Origin: Alisma plantago-aquatica | Lineage: Eukaryota; Streptophyta; Magnoliopsida; Alismatales; Alismataceae | Direction: 5' to 3' | Length of the DNA stretch: 64,000 nucleotides | Assembly (NCBI GenBank): GCA_963693085.1 | Contig: OY856413.1 | Location: 537,744,879 to 537,808,878, forward strand | Shown: positions 47,600 to 57,879 of the stretch, one piece after another | Position numbering within the stretch: the stretch's first letter is position 1 | How the letters are laid out: each line of letters opens with the position of its first letter | The notes under the pieces: model-generated | Told to the model about the DNA's origin: nothing | Seen by the model: the letters and a program-made list of their open reading frames with translations, nothing else | The model's database searches: none | Program-made: the position numbers and the translations under genes

Positions 47600-48840
47600 A
47601 TTGATATGTAAGGTACCTTTAATGACTTCATTGTCCTCTTCATCTTCTTAAGTATTCAGAGAAAATACCCTTCCATTCCGCCTCTCCACAAGTGGTCGCC
47701 GCTGATTTAGATTATTGTTCCACATAGGCAAATTCTATCGTGGTTGTTGCGGCAACTGAGCCATCTTTTGGGCCGATTGTTGGGCTAGATCCTATCCTTA
47801 CCGAAACTGGGGACAAAAGGTTTGAATATGTCCAACCTGGCCATAGTCATGGCAGGTAGGTGTGGGTCAATCATCTATTTGAGTAGACGCGTTGTTTTTA
47901 GGGAACCTCCCAGGAGGATGGTAGTGGGAGCATTGGTTGCACCTCTCACAACCACAGTTGTTGTCATGATTCTTTCCTCTTGTTGTTTTTGTTGTGCCCT
48001 AAAGGTTGGAATCCAGGGTAAGATTCAATCGCCAAGGGCTTGTCCACCATTTGCTGGAAGGTGATTGGAAGTTGTGGAACAAGGTTTTGGCCAACCTGAT
48101 AGCTCAGACCCTCTAAGAATAGGGTCTATCTTCTTTCAGCACCATGATCCATGGCATAGTGTTCCAACAACAGGAACTGTTGAACGTAGTCGGCAGCGCT
48201 CATGCCCCCTGCTTAAGGTTGTAGAAGTCAGCCTCCTTCTTCCTCAAGAAATCTGGGAAGATGTACTTCTCCTTGAAGAGACTGAGAAACTAGTCCCAAG
48301 TCATGGTTGTTGTTTCATTGGTGCGGGTTATGTTGTTCCACCACACACAGGTTGGTCCGTCTAGGATCTGGTGAGGAGGACATGCCATGCCCTTAAAAGT
48401 CTGGTCCATGGCCAAAACCCAATCATCAACCTTGTCAACCATATTCAATTCACTCTCTCCTTTGAAGTAAGGTGGCTACATCTTGATGAAGTCTGCCAGG
48501 TTGAACTTCTTTGTCTTGTTAGCATTGGTAGAAACACCGATGAGTTACCCGACCAGAGTAGAAGAGAGTAGCTGGAGCAACATGGCCAACTCCTATTTTG
48601 GGGTAAGGCCAGGGGTGTTAAGGTTCACCACACTATGTCCTTATGGTTTCACCAGGGTGTCCAAATTGTTGGAGTCATTCTGGGAAAAACCCTTGGAGTT
48701 GTTGTTGTTGTTCATGTTTTCAATCATGTCAAATCTCCTAAAAGACAAGGTTATCATATTAGGTTTCAAGGAGTATAACAAATGAATGTCTAAGGCTACA
48801 ATTGCCCAAAAGCATGCTATTTTGGACAATCCATATCAGC
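47600..48840 (-). pseudogene. Chromovirus D gag, heavily broken
   Basis: Minus-strand pieces in several frames: a stretch around 48500-48350 reads FNLADFIKM, PPYFKGESELN, DDWVLAMDQTFKGMACPPHQ, matching the gag capsid-like domain. Further along FKEKYIFPDFLRKKEADF appears. A zinc knuckle near 47860-47815 reads CHDYGQVGHIQTFC, with the second Cys replaced by Tyr. Many stops and frameshifts. Confidence 0.72.
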
Positions 48841-48982
48841 TCAGGCCAGGCAGGTATCATATGGATCCGGTAGTCCTTGTAAACCAAGCTAGTGGTGAGG
48901 AGGAAAATCTTGCCAGCCCCCGAACCCTGATCCTTTCTAGACACCCTTGATTTCAACTTCATGCCATAGTAGCTGCCCAAAG

Positions 48983-48994
48983 GCTCTGATACCA
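48983..48994 (-). other. Primer-binding site of chromovirus D (initiator tRNA-Met)
   Basis: Minus strand TGGTATCAGAGC three bases after the LTR end (CTTTACA, 48998). Confidence 0.85.
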
Positions 48995-50912
48995 TGATGT
49001 AAAGAGGTGAAATCACCTCCTTACTAGAATTGTAAGAAAATACAAAATATCCATCTTTTCATAAAGATAATAGATATCGAGGGATGCATGTATAATATGC
49101 CAAGTAGAAAAGCATGCACCAGATACATATAAAATGTCAATAGCAGTGGAAAGGAAAAGAAACTAAAGATATTACATGGCTTTCATCATTGTTCACTACA
49201 TAAGTTTTTCAGAAGAAAAAGATGAGAAAACAAAGGATCTGGCTTTATCAGCCTAGACATCCTTCAATCAAGTCTTGAATCTACTCTTGGTCCTTCTTTC
49301 CTTGATCTTGTTCACCACCTTGTCCAAATTCTGGGTGGTTGGGAAATCACCTAGCAAGAGGGAAAGAAAATAAGGTATGTATCAACAATATGAACAAGAA
49401 CAAAAGAAAGAAAATAACATGGAAGTAATGTCTATAAATTCATCAATAGATGAAGAGATCAAGAGTGTGAGGAATAATCAAAATAGATGCTTGCCATAAC
49501 ATTAAAATAGTAAAGAAATTGCATGCATGATTAATATTGACTACGTTAACTAAGTAGGGTTGCGGAACCTACCAGACCCCATCCTATAGGTGAGGGGAGA
49601 AATAACACATTCCTAGTCACCTACACAAATTATATATGGGGGAGAATAACACATTCCCCAAGGCAAAATAATACATGCCCTATCTATGGGTGGTTGTACA
49701 TAAGTACCACTACATTAGCTAAATAGTGTAATAAAATCAACATGCTAAGAGAAACTATGGCAAGTAGAAGAATCATATATTTGAAACATGGAAGTGGGTA
49801 CAAGACCCAATAAATAGAATATCAATACTAAATTTTGAGGCAATTTAGCAAAAGAGTCATGAATAGAGAAAATAGGGGTTATATAGTGCCTCATTAGGGA
49901 ATATAGGGTATGGTTTGCAAATATCCCATCTTTGGGTGTAGGAATGCACATACCTCTTTACTATGTTCAAATACCAAGTTCCATCACTTCTAAATGTTCC
50001 AAGTTCAACTTTGGCCTATTTTAATTTATTAACACTCATTAGTGTACATATTGCACAATATTGCATTGAAACCCTAAGATTGGACTTTTTTCACAAAACT
50101 CAAGTTTAGACTCTGAAAAATCTCACCATTAGACTGATTAGGTTCACTTGATCAAGAAAACATATCTTTATGTCAATTTTGGAGTTATGGTGATTAAGTT
50201 GTAATTTTTATGGATTTTATATATTAAAATCATATTTCCAAAATCACCTTTCAAAAAACCTTCAAATCAAACCTTGAATGCATTTTTATTAGATATAGCT
50301 TAACTTTTTTATTCCAAAATATATATTTTATTAATTTTGGACAAGCGGTTTAAAAGATATGAATTTTCCAATCCTGACCAACTAGAAAATGACATGTCAG
50401 CGATTTAGTTGCAAATGAGGAAGAGAGATAGGGAGAGGGGCCGACCCATGACTTGGTCCCCCACAATCTATCCTAGGTCATCCTTTACCCTAATAGGGAC
50501 TTACCAATCATTTCAGGTTCATGTAGAGCTAGTAACAAAGTATAGAACAACAAAGAAACGAAACACTAAATAAGAACTGTTGGATAAATTGGACATTATG
50601 ATAAATCCCTTTGTTTCGATGATGACAAACATTTCATTCTTATTATTCTAACGAGTTACTTGAGCGTGCAGGATTATGGTGGATGACAAAGCAACTAGGG
50701 AAATCCCGAGCTTACATATTTACTTTCATGCAAATGTAATCATTGTAAAAACTTGTACAGAATTATAATGTACAAGTACTTAGAATCGCATGTAAATCAA
50801 GCATTGGATTTTCCCTAGCTAAACACCTTAGTCATCCATTCAATAGGATCACATAATGCACACTCATGCACACACTTAGTATCTTAATTGAAAGATTGAA
50901 AACAGAGTCAAT

Positions 50913-51094
50913 CTCGGTCGACCACACTCCTCGACCGAGACACTCTCGGTCGACAAACCTCTCGACCGAGATTGACCAAAAATAGCCGTTAGACACTGCA
51001 GTTAACAGTTGCAAATAAACGTTAATCCAGAGAGCCTGTCGGTCGACAAATCCTCGACCGACTGGACATCTCGGTCGACAAGTCCTCGACCGAG
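50913..51094. promoter_or_regulatory. Palindromic array in S 5' LTR (4 pairs)
   Basis: Half-sites CTCGGTCGA or GTCGGTCGA face TCGACCGAG or TCGACCGAC: 50913-50939, 50945-50970, 51038-51062 and 51070-51094, gaps 9, 8, 7 and 7. The first base of each half-site co-varies (C with G, G with C), so arms stay complementary. The 51070 pair extends to 12-base arms. Repeated exactly in the 3' LTR (about 56822-57003). Confidence 0.92.
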
Positions 51095-51230
51095 ATGGTC
51101 TCTGACAGCAACTGCAGAATTAATTAACTAGCCGTTGCTAATGCACCTAACTTATTCCTAACGGCTAGTTAAGCACTAGGAACCCCCTAGAAGTTGTCTA
51201 GAATGTCCTTAAGCATACTTAGACCATTCC

Positions 51231-51238
51231 TATAAATA
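51231..51238 (+). promoter_or_regulatory. TATA box of S LTR
   Basis: TATAAATA about 140 bases after the array; repeated at 57140-57147 in the 3' LTR. Followed about 40 bases on by TTACACTTGC, which has a close match (CTCACACTTGC) after the internal TATA box. Confidence 0.8.
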
Positions 51239-51972
51239 GGACAAGCCATAGGACACTAAAATATACTTCTTACACTTGCTATACTTGAGAAAATACTTGA
51301 GCCCTCTTGTGCAATCTGTGTGAACTGAGCTTTGTGATCAATTGGCCATTTTTCTCCTTAGCTCAAGCTCGTCCTATAGGCTAGATTTTCCTAACCCTAG
51401 CAATCACAAGTCCATCATATTGGCTAGGAAAATCCAAACGCTTGATCTAGGGAAATCAAGCCTTGAACTACAAGGATAAGTTGTATTTTCTTTTATTCCC
51501 TTCTTGTTCCTTTGTATTACTTGTACTCTCCTTGCTACTCCAGGTAGGAGGCTGCGGATTGGAGAGGTTGAAGCTCTTCGTGTGAAGAGGAGGACTTTGG
51601 ACTACTTCGGAAGGCTGTCTTGACGAGAATCTACTTCAGGAGGAAGGCTACTTCAAGGGGGAGCTTGAAGTTACTTCAAGGAAGGCTGCTTCGAGGTTGG
51701 CAAGACTACTTCAGGGTGAAGGCTGTCCAAAGGGTGTTTAGAAAGTATTGTAAATTTTATGTAACATCCTTGAGAGGTAATAAAATTTAGTACTTTCAAA
51801 ATCCCGGTTGGGTAAGCAACCGGGTAGTGGACTGACTCCTTAGTATTTGCTAAGGTGGAACCACTCTAAACACCTGTGTTCCTCTTCTCAATCTTTACTT
51901 TGGTTGTTTGAGTTTAAATTATTTTAAAATCTCTATAAAACTCTATTCACCCCCCCTCTAGAGGTTTTCAAT

Positions 51973-51984
51973 TGGTATCAGAGC
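51973..51984 (+). other. Primer-binding site of S (initiator tRNA-Met)
   Basis: TGGTATCAGAGC two bases after the LTR end. Confidence 0.92.
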
Positions 51985-52057
51985 AGGCTTCAAGGAGCCC
52001 TAACAAGGTCTTGAAGAAATAAAGGGAGGAGGTGACTACAACCACAAGAAAAGGAGC

Positions 52058-52984
52058 ATGGACCAAAGTTCGACAAGTTGCAATTGGTGCTTGGGAACAA
52101 AGCACTCTACGTCTAAATGTCCATGGAGGTCAAAGAAAAGAGATGCACATAAAAAGTGTTTCGTTGCTACAATAAGTGAGGAAGAAGAAGAAGAGGTAAG
52201 TTTGCTTGATTTACCCAAGGAGGAGTTAGTTGCTATTATTGAAGAAACACATAACAAATATGTTGAATACAAAAAGAAATTAAAGAAATCAAATAAAGAA
52301 AATGATGATCTAAATGCTAGACTTCTTGAGCTTACATCCGAAAATGATGATTTATATGCTAAATTGAATACTCTTGGTTTTGAAAAAGATAGCATTATGT
52401 CTGACAATCGTACTTTGAAATCATCTCTGAGTAATAGTGAAGTGAAAATTTTCACTCTAGAGACTAACTATGATCTTCTATGTCAAGAAAAGACTGAATT
52501 GCTTGCAAAGTTAAATAATATTCAAAAACAACCTATATTGTGCACCCATGTAGATTATGACAATATAGTGAAAGAAAGAAATATGTTATCATCCAATCTA
52601 GATCAAGCAAAGTTAGATATCAAGAAAAGAATGGATGAGATCGTTACGTTGCAACAAAAAGTTAGCAAGATAAGCAACAATGGAATCCTTGATAATATAC
52701 TAGAAAATTCCTATCATCAAATAGGGAGAAGAGGACTAGGTTATAAGCCTAATGAGAAATCCCATCAACAACCTAGAAGGACACAAGCGAGTCAATCTGC
52801 TTATATACCTAGAGGCACAAAAATGTATATACCCAAGAATAACCTAAATCAAAACCATAGAAAAAGGCTTGAGGTTGATACAATTTGTTGTCATTATTGC
52901 TCACGCCTTGGACATTATTCGTTTTCGTGCCCATACAAGAAAAAGAATGTCGAGATGGTATGGGTTCCAAAAACCCCAAATTAA
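52058..52984 (+). CDS. S ORF1: gag-derived protein with two zinc knuckles and coiled coil
   Basis: 308 residues, intact, first ATG after the primer-binding site. Residues about 8-21 form a knuckle (CNWCLGTKHSTSKC, C-x2-C-x4-H-x4-C). An acidic run EEEEEE follows at about 41, then a long charged heptad-rich region (about 55-215), likely coiled coil. A second knuckle CHYCSRLGHYSFSC lies near 280-293, and the end VWVPKTPN is where a copia polyprotein would enter protease. The N-terminal capsid-like part of copia gag is missing, so ORF1 is the gag tail only. It may bind element RNA or a helper's gag. The stop comes before any protease motif. Intact frame plus near-identical LTRs argue that it is still, or was recently, expressed. 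Confidence 0.8.
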   Translation: MDQSSTSCNWCLGTKHSTSKCPWRSKKRDAHKKCFVATISEEEEEEVSLLDLPKEELVAIIEETHNKYVEYKKKLKKSNKENDDLNARLLELTSENDDLYAKLNTLGFEKDSIMSDNRTLKSSLSNSEVKIFTLETNYDLLCQEKTELLAKLNNIQKQPILCTHVDYDNIVKERNMLSSNLDQAKLDIKKRMDEIVTLQQKVSKISNNGILDNILENSYHQIGRRGLGYKPNEKSHQQPRRTQASQSAYIPRGTKMYIPKNNLNQNHRKRLEVDTICCHYCSRLGHYSFSCPYKKKNVEMVWVPKTPN

Positions 52985-53615
52985 ATAGGTTCGACTAAGT
53001 TGAGATATGACCATAGACCTTAATTTGTATATTCTTATGTCTTTCTCAACTTAACATTTAGGGATAACAAAATCTTTGCATTGTATGTGAAAATTATTCT
53101 TGAAAGATTCTATTTAATCATTCTTTTCAGAAATACTTGCAATGAATAGAATGTTTCAAATAAATTTTTTTATGCTTTTATATTTTAGTCTATCCAAAGT
53201 AATCTTAAATTCATGAATGGATATTATTCTTGAATATGCTTCACCATATTTGATGTCCTTATTAAGCTCTCATAATTAGTACACTTTAATGAGTCTCAAG
53301 CTATCTGCAGAACTCATACTTCGCATATGAATGATTCATACTGGAAACCTGCAAAATATGCCTCTTGGTTAAACTAAAATTTGACCAAGGGGCACTATGG
53401 TCGTAATCAAGGGCGACCTAAAATAAACTTTGATAAAAATTGTTTATTTGAACATTATTGAACTTTATCTTAGCATATTTTTAATCAAAACGTCAAATCA
53501 TTTGTAGTAATTAGAAGCCTTAAATATTATTACTCCCTTGGAATATACATATGCTCTACAAAAATGTTCTATGATTTGCATTAAGATTCAGCCAAAAATT
53601 GAACTCAGAAAGTTA
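52985..53615 (+). other. S intergenic region where pol would lie
   Basis: 630 bases, A/T-rich, no credible ORF. In an autonomous sirevirus several kilobases of protease, integrase, RT and RNase H would be here. No decayed pol motifs seen. Confidence 0.7.
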
Positions 53616-53886
53616 GTCGGTCGACAAATGCTCGACCGAGAACCACTCGGTCAGCCCGTCTCACTCGACCGACAAATTCTAAACAGACTAAGTATCAGAC
53701 AAACTGTCGGTCGACGAGTGCTCGACCGAGACAATGTCGGTCGACAAGCGCTCGACCGAGAAATAGCCGTTGGATATGACCGTTGCTACCCGACCGTTAT
53801 GACCGTTTTCTTTACCGTTGGAGGACCAAGTGGCGCGTCTGCAACTTGACCGTTGCGGACGCTCGGTCGACGAGCCGTCGACCGAC
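53616..53886. promoter_or_regulatory. Internal palindromic array of S (5 pairs) with CCGTT cluster
   Basis: Pairs 53616-53640, 53646-53673 (imperfect), 53706-53730, 53736-53760 and 53862-53886. The four good pairs have 9-base arms and exactly 7-base gaps. Between them are six CCGTT sites (53767-53854), the complement of the AACGG core bound by plant MYB proteins. The LTR array is followed by AATAGCCGTTAGA and this one by AATAGCCGTTGGA, so order as well as motif is shared. Confidence 0.88.
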
Positions 53887-53902
53887 CGGGTCGCTGGAAT
53901 TC

Positions 53903-53910
53903 TATAAATA
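53903..53910 (+). promoter_or_regulatory. TATA box upstream of S ORF2
   Basis: TATAAATA, identical to the LTR TATA box, 16 bases after the last palindrome and 136 bases before the ORF2 ATG. Strong candidate for an internal promoter; use not proven. Confidence 0.75.
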
Positions 53911-54045
53911 AGTGCAAAAACGAGCCACTTACTCACACTTGCATTTCCTTGCTTCCATAGTCCATCTCTAGTGCAATTTCGTGCATTCCTTCAGCACTCT
54001 TACTCTCAAATCTTCCTTGCTTCTTCTTCACTCTCAAGAAACACA

Positions 54046-55425
54046 ATGGCCTCATCATCAACTGTCCGAGGGAAGAAGAAAGTTGCTGGAAGAAAAAGAA
54101 GAGAAGAGAGGGAAGCCACTCCGCCATTGACGATCATCAATGACATAGCTTTCGTCGACGGAGATGCTGGAGACAGATACTTTCGGCTTTCCTCTAAAGC
54201 TCCTCTTCCCCGACGTCCGGTCGAAGTGATGGACTTCATCAACATAGTCGACCTGGAGCATCTTTTCGGAGTACAAAAGCTGAAGGACTTCATCAATCCA
54301 TCCTTTCCTTCCTACTCCATTAAGGTAGTAAACGAATTCTATGCCAATCTTCTATCTCACACCGAAAATGACACCACTTTCTTCTACACCATGGTCAATG
54401 GGCATAGTTTTAAGTTTTCCGAAGGGGATATTCTTGACATGCTTGAAATTGATATAGATGAATATCAAGATTTCCTTGACCTTACCACCAGCAATCCAAT
54501 AAATTTATTTTCCGATGATGACCATACCATTAGCTTAAGTGATATCAAAAGAGCCATATTTCAAGCCAATACCACTTGTCATGAAGATAGGGGAACCTAT
54601 TATGCTATAAACCTAAAACCAGCATGTAGAATAGTAAACCTCATTGTTTCCACCAACATACATCCACGAGCCAATAAATCCGAGGTTCCCATTTTCCGCA
54701 TGTGTCTCATTTATGCTATCATAAAAGAAATTCCCATCAACTTCATTCGCATAGTACTTAAAAATATGCTTGAGTTTTCTGGCAATCCACCATATGCCGA
54801 TTTTGTATGCCAGATTACTCAACATTGTCTTAAGGTAAACATTGAAGATATGGGATATGTATGGGAGCGTAGACCACCAAAGATAAGTAAGAACACCGTA
54901 GAGAAAATGGGGATTGACTTTGGCCATAAAAAGGAAAGAGTAGAAGGAGAGTCATCACATCAGGATATACCACCCCCTCCTTCTACTAACCTTTCCATTG
55001 ATCCCATCCAAAATACCCTTACTTATATTGCTGGCTCCCAATACCATCTTAGTAAACAATTAAACTACAATCACCATGCCATGACATATTTGAATCAAAG
55101 AATGCAAAACCTTTCTCCTGGCCAAACCGATGAATATCCGCATTCTTTAAACCCTGGCATGCTCGACCCATTTAACCCCTCATACAACTACTATCAACCT
55201 CCACCTTCACCATCAATGGATCTTGCACATACTCAATTTTCTTCCATACAATTGCAAGACATAGCTGCTCACTTCCGTTTTGACCGAGTCCCCACTTTCC
55301 TGGAAGCATATGCGTTGACTACAACTGGTGCTTTGGATTGGAAAACTCTGGTCCAATACTATGGAGCTGAGCCATTTCTTGGGAAAGATCCGGACATTGA
55401 TGTAATTCTTAAATCTTTCCTGTGA
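54046..55425 (+). CDS. S ORF2: accessory protein, 'putative plant transposon protein' type
   Basis: 459 residues, fully open. Start chosen at ATG 54046 (CACAATGGC, good plant context; MASSSTVRGKKKV). Upstream in-frame codons lack an ATG. Basic N-terminus (about 10-25, possible nuclear signal), a globular domain (about 50-280) with DLEHLFGVQKLKDFI, VVNEFYANLL, and IYAIIKEIPINFIRIVL at about 222-238. Then a Pro-rich linker, a Gln/Asn-rich helical stretch, a second Pro-rich stretch (YNYYQPPPSPS) and a C-terminal tail. This order parallels the A1 and A2 accessory ORFs. No membrane segment, so not an envelope protein by sequence. Function unknown. It has its own array and TATA box, so it is probably transcribed separately from ORF1. 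Confidence 0.78.
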   Translation: MASSSTVRGKKKVAGRKRREEREATPPLTIINDIAFVDGDAGDRYFRLSSKAPLPRRPVEVMDFINIVDLEHLFGVQKLKDFINPSFPSYSIKVVNEFYANLLSHTENDTTFFYTMVNGHSFKFSEGDILDMLEIDIDEYQDFLDLTTSNPINLFSDDDHTISLSDIKRAIFQANTTCHEDRGTYYAINLKPACRIVNLIVSTNIHPRANKSEVPIFRMCLIYAIIKEIPINFIRIVLKNMLEFSGNPPYADFVCQITQHCLKVNIEDMGYVWERRPPKISKNTVEKMGIDFGHKKERVEGESSHQDIPPPPSTNLSIDPIQNTLTYIAGSQYHLSKQLNYNHHAMTYLNQRMQNLSPGQTDEYPHSLNPGMLDPFNPSYNYYQPPPSPSMDLAHTQFSSIQLQDIAAHFRFDRVPTFLEAYALTTTGALDWKTLVQYYGAEPFLGKDPDIDVILKSFL

Positions 55426-56486
55426 AGTGTTGGTGTTGTAATAGTTGTATTCTATATGATTGTAATCTTCTTCATGCTATTGACTGAAATTTGCCATTTT
55501 TATTCACATGGTTATTTGTTTGGCTTATGATGTTATCTTCAAAATATGGGTTATCAGTTCATTATTGTAGAGCATAACAAATAAGGGAATACTAATAATT
55601 AAAACAGGCAACTATTACAAATTAAAATTAAATTTTCAAATAACAAAATAGTTCTCCAGAAACATTCTCGGTCGAGACACTGGTCGACCGAGAACATTGT
55701 CGGTCGAGCAACTGTCGACCGACTGGGTTTCTGTTTTTCCAGATTGACAAAATTGCATACATCTTTAAAATCTTGGACATTTTATGTATTCACTGAGCAT
55801 TCAAACTTTCATTTGAGATATCTATCGAAGGGGGAGAAAAGCATAAGAAAAAGGGGGAGATCATTAAAACTTTGATAATTGTTTAAAAGAAGCTTCCAAA
55901 AACTTTGCAATCAATATGTATAACTGAATATTTTCAAGAAAGTTATGAATTTCTCAAAATTGATATTTTGCTCTTAAAGGAAATCTCCAGACAAATCAGG
56001 GCTTAACATCCCTTGCATTTGGTTGGAGACATTTTAATGTACTCAAATATTAAAGGTTTATCATTTAATTTAGGGCTTCACATCCTTTGATAGATGAGAG
56101 ATCAATATACATTCATCATAAGCTTAAGGGAATCTCATATCATTTCAAGGCTTAATAACCTTTGCAAATGATTGAGAAACAAATAGTGGATAAATTAGAC
56201 ATAAATCCATGTTTCTAAAAGGATATCTATTTAAGGGGGAGCAAAATATAAAATTCAAGGGGAAAAGAAAATAAAATATTCAAATTGGATATCTTTTTGA
56301 AATGACAAAGGGGGAGAAAGAATATAAAATCAAAAATATATATAAGTTTCATCCTGATTGCCATCACTCACACTTGTAAAACAAGAATGGCTACAAAAGG
56401 TAATCTTCAGGTATGAAACTCACATGCTTTATATTTCCTTATTTCATATTTTAGGAAATGTTTGTCATCTTCAAAAAGGGGGAGAT
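55426..56486 (+). other. S 3' region with extra palindromes and repeated polypurine tracts
   Basis: Noncoding. Two more palindromic pairs at 55667-55692 (gap 8) and 55699-55723 (gap 7). AAGGGGGAGA-like tracts near 55827, 55851, 56233 and 56307, and the functional one at 56473-56485 next to the LTR. Multiple polypurine tracts are a reported sirevirus trait. Confidence 0.8.
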
Positions 56487-57879
56487 TGTTGGATAAATTG
56501 GACATTATGATAAATCCCTTTGTTTCGATGATGACAAACATTTCATTCTTATTATTCTAACGAGTTACTTGAGCGTGCAGGATTATGGTGGATGACAAAG
56601 CAACTAGGGAAATCCCGAGCTTACATATTTACTTTCATGCAAATGTAATCATTGTAAAAACTTGTACAGAATTATAATGTACAAGTACTTAGAATCGCAT
56701 GTAAATCAAGCATTGGATTTTCCCTAGCTAAACACCTTAGTCATCCATTCAATAGGATCACATAATGCACACTCATGCACACACTTAGTATCTTAATTGA
56801 AAGATTGAAAACAGAGTCAATCTCGGTCGACCACACTCCTCGACCGAGACACTCTCGGTCGACAAACCTCTCGACCGAGATTGACCAAAAATAGCCGTTA
56901 GACACTGCAGTTAACAGTTGCAAATAAACGTTAATCCAGAGAGCCTGTCGGTCGACAAATCCTCGACCGACTGGACATCTCGGTCGACAAGTCCTCGACC
57001 GAGATGGTCTCTGACAGCAACTGCAGAATTAATTAACTAGCCGTTGCTAATGCACCTAACTTATTCCTAACGGCTAGTTAAGCACTAGGAACCCCCTAGA
57101 AGTTGTCTAGAATGTCCTTAAGCATACTTAGACCATTCCTATAAATAGGACAAGCCATAGGACACTAAAATATACTTCTTACACTTGCTATACTTGAGAA
57201 AATACTTGAGCCCTCTTGTGCAATCTGTGTGAACTGAGCTTTGTGATCAATTGGCCATTTTTCTCCTTAGCTCAAGCTCGTCCTATAGGCTAGATTTTCC
57301 TAACCCTAGCAATCACAAGTCCATCATATTGGCTAGGAAAATCCAAACGCTTGATCTAGGGAAATCAAGCCTTGAACTACAAGGATAAGTTGTATTTTCT
57401 TTTATTCCCTTCTTGTTCCTTTGTATTACTTGTACTCTCCTTGCTACTCCAGGTAGGAGGCTGCGGATTGGAGAGGTTGAAGCTCTTCGTGTGAAGAGGA
57501 GGACTTTGGACTACTTCGGAAGGCTGTCTTGACGGGAAGCTACTTCAGGAGGAAGGCTACTTCAAGGGGGAGCTTGAAGTTACTTCAAGGAAGGCTGCTT
57601 CGAGGTTGGCAAGACTACTTCAGGGTGAAGGCTGTCCAAAGGGTGTTTAGAAAGTATTGTAAATTTTATGTAACATCCTTGAGAGGTAATAAAATTTAGT
57701 ACTTTCAAAATCCCGGTTGGGTAAGCAACCGGGTAGTGGACTGACTCCTTAGTATTTGCTAAGGTGGAACCACTCTAAACACCTGTGTTCCTCTTCTCAA
57801 TCTTTACTTTGGTTGTTTGAGTTTAAATTATTTTAAAATCTCTATAAAACTCTATTCACCCCCCCTCTAGAGGTTTTCA
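56487..57879 (+). repeat. 3' LTR of element S
   Basis: Same length as the 5' LTR; GACGGGAAGC here against GACGAGAATC there are the only differences found by eye. Confidence 0.95.

Larger units (their letters stand above)
50578..51970 (+). repeat. 5' LTR of element S
   Basis: TGTTGGATAAATTGG to GAGGTTTTCA. Palindromic array 50913-51094, a 12-base inverted repeat (TAACTAGCCGTT 51125-51136 / AACGGCTAGTTA 51160-51171), then TATA box TATAAATA at 51231-51238. Confidence 0.95.
50578..57879 (+). mobile_element. Element S: young non-autonomous sirevirus-like copia element
   Basis: 7302 bases. LTRs 50578-51970 and 56487-57879 are both 1393 bases and I find only two differences (around 51624 and 57533). 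Perfect target duplication AGAAC at 50573-50577 and 57880-57884. Initiator-Met primer-binding site, two intact ORFs, several polypurine tracts. It has no protease, integrase, RT or RNase H. Sirevirus affinity rests on the gag tail with coiled coil and zinc knuckles, palindromes in the LTR upstream of TATA, and repeated polypurine tracts, all features reported for that genus. It must have moved with enzymes from another element. Confidence 0.88.
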
